Origin: Clostridia bacterium
GTDB lineage: Bacteria; Bacillota; Clostridia; Christensenellales; CAG-1252
DNA length: 6,224 bases
NCBI GenBank assembly: GCA_017615515.1
Contig: JAFZZX010000045.1
Span: forward strand, 1-6,224
Reading direction: 5' to 3'
Below, piece by piece: positions 6,181 through 6,224 of this stretch (within the stretch, counting starts at the first letter, position 1; the number at the start of each line of letters is the position of its first letter). A program made the translations under genes and the position numbers. Below the pieces are notes generated by a model, which was not told the DNA's origin, made no database searches, and worked only from the letters and a program-made list of their open reading frames with translations.

Positions 6181-6223
6181 TTTTGATAAATAATAGGATT
6201 TTGATAAATGATAATTTGATAAA
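6181..6223. repeat. Three copies of TTGATAAA in an AT-rich stretch at the window edge
   Basis: The octamer occurs at 6183-6190, 6201-6208 and 6216-6223, with GAT cores 18 and 15 bp apart. The first two copies extend to the 11-mer TTTTGATAAAT. The stretch is much more AT-rich than the rest of the window. It may be part of a regulatory region or the start of a longer repeat that continues past the edge. I see no convincing paired -35/-10 promoter in it. Confidence 0.5.
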
Positions 6224-6224
6224 A

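Noticed and set aside
6183..6215. Promoter made of TTGATA (6183-6188) and GATAAT (6210-6215)
   Set aside because: The spacer would be 21 bp, too long for a normal sigma-A promoter, and similar hexamers are expected by chance in this AT-rich stretch.
1..6224. CRISPR array, defence system, transposase or phage genes
   Set aside because: No spaced repeats of CRISPR type and no such protein motifs were seen. All intact genes are housekeeping metabolism except the PH-like protein.

Overview
The window is a moderately GC-rich, gene-dense bacterial chromosome segment. It reads as an uncultured member of the Bacillota (Clostridia-like). Three things suggest this: strong purine-rich Shine-Dalgarno sites, tightly packed co-oriented genes, and a short cobalamin-dependent methionine synthase whose reactivation domain is a separate gene, as known from Thermotoga and many Firmicutes. 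The lineage is inferred from gene style only; there is no rRNA or other marker.

Layout: two divergent transcription units share a 163-bp intergenic region (2146-2308). Leftward (minus strand) are a 490-aa membrane-anchored protein of unknown function with a probable bacterial PH-like domain (673-2145), then thymidylate kinase tmk (53-673), which overlaps it by one base in a TGATG junction, then probably the first codons of a third gene that runs off the left edge (1-56, ATGA overlap with tmk). Rightward (plus strand) are metF (2309-3178), a stand-alone methionine synthase activation-domain gene (3171-3758, 8-bp overlap with metF) and metH lacking that domain (3761-6049, 2 bp after the previous stop). 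Both units have recognisable sigma-A-type promoters in the shared intergenic region.

The rightward operon is a complete terminal methionine module. MetF reduces 5,10-methylene-THF to 5-methyl-THF. MetH moves that methyl group to homocysteine through cobalamin. The activation protein is expected to help reductively re-methylate cob(II)alamin using AdoMet. The leftward unit supplies dTTP precursors through dTMP kinase. The two units meet at folate one-carbon chemistry, but their adjacency may be coincidental.

The 175 bp after metH hold no gene. They contain a strong intrinsic terminator nested inside a larger, approximately 131-nt imperfect inverted repeat that begins at the metH stop codon, followed by an AT-rich stretch with three TTGATAAA copies at the window edge. 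No riboswitch, T-box, tRNA, CRISPR, insertion sequence or defence gene was seen. The most unusual items are the PH-like/coiled-coil membrane protein and the nested palindrome downstream of metH.
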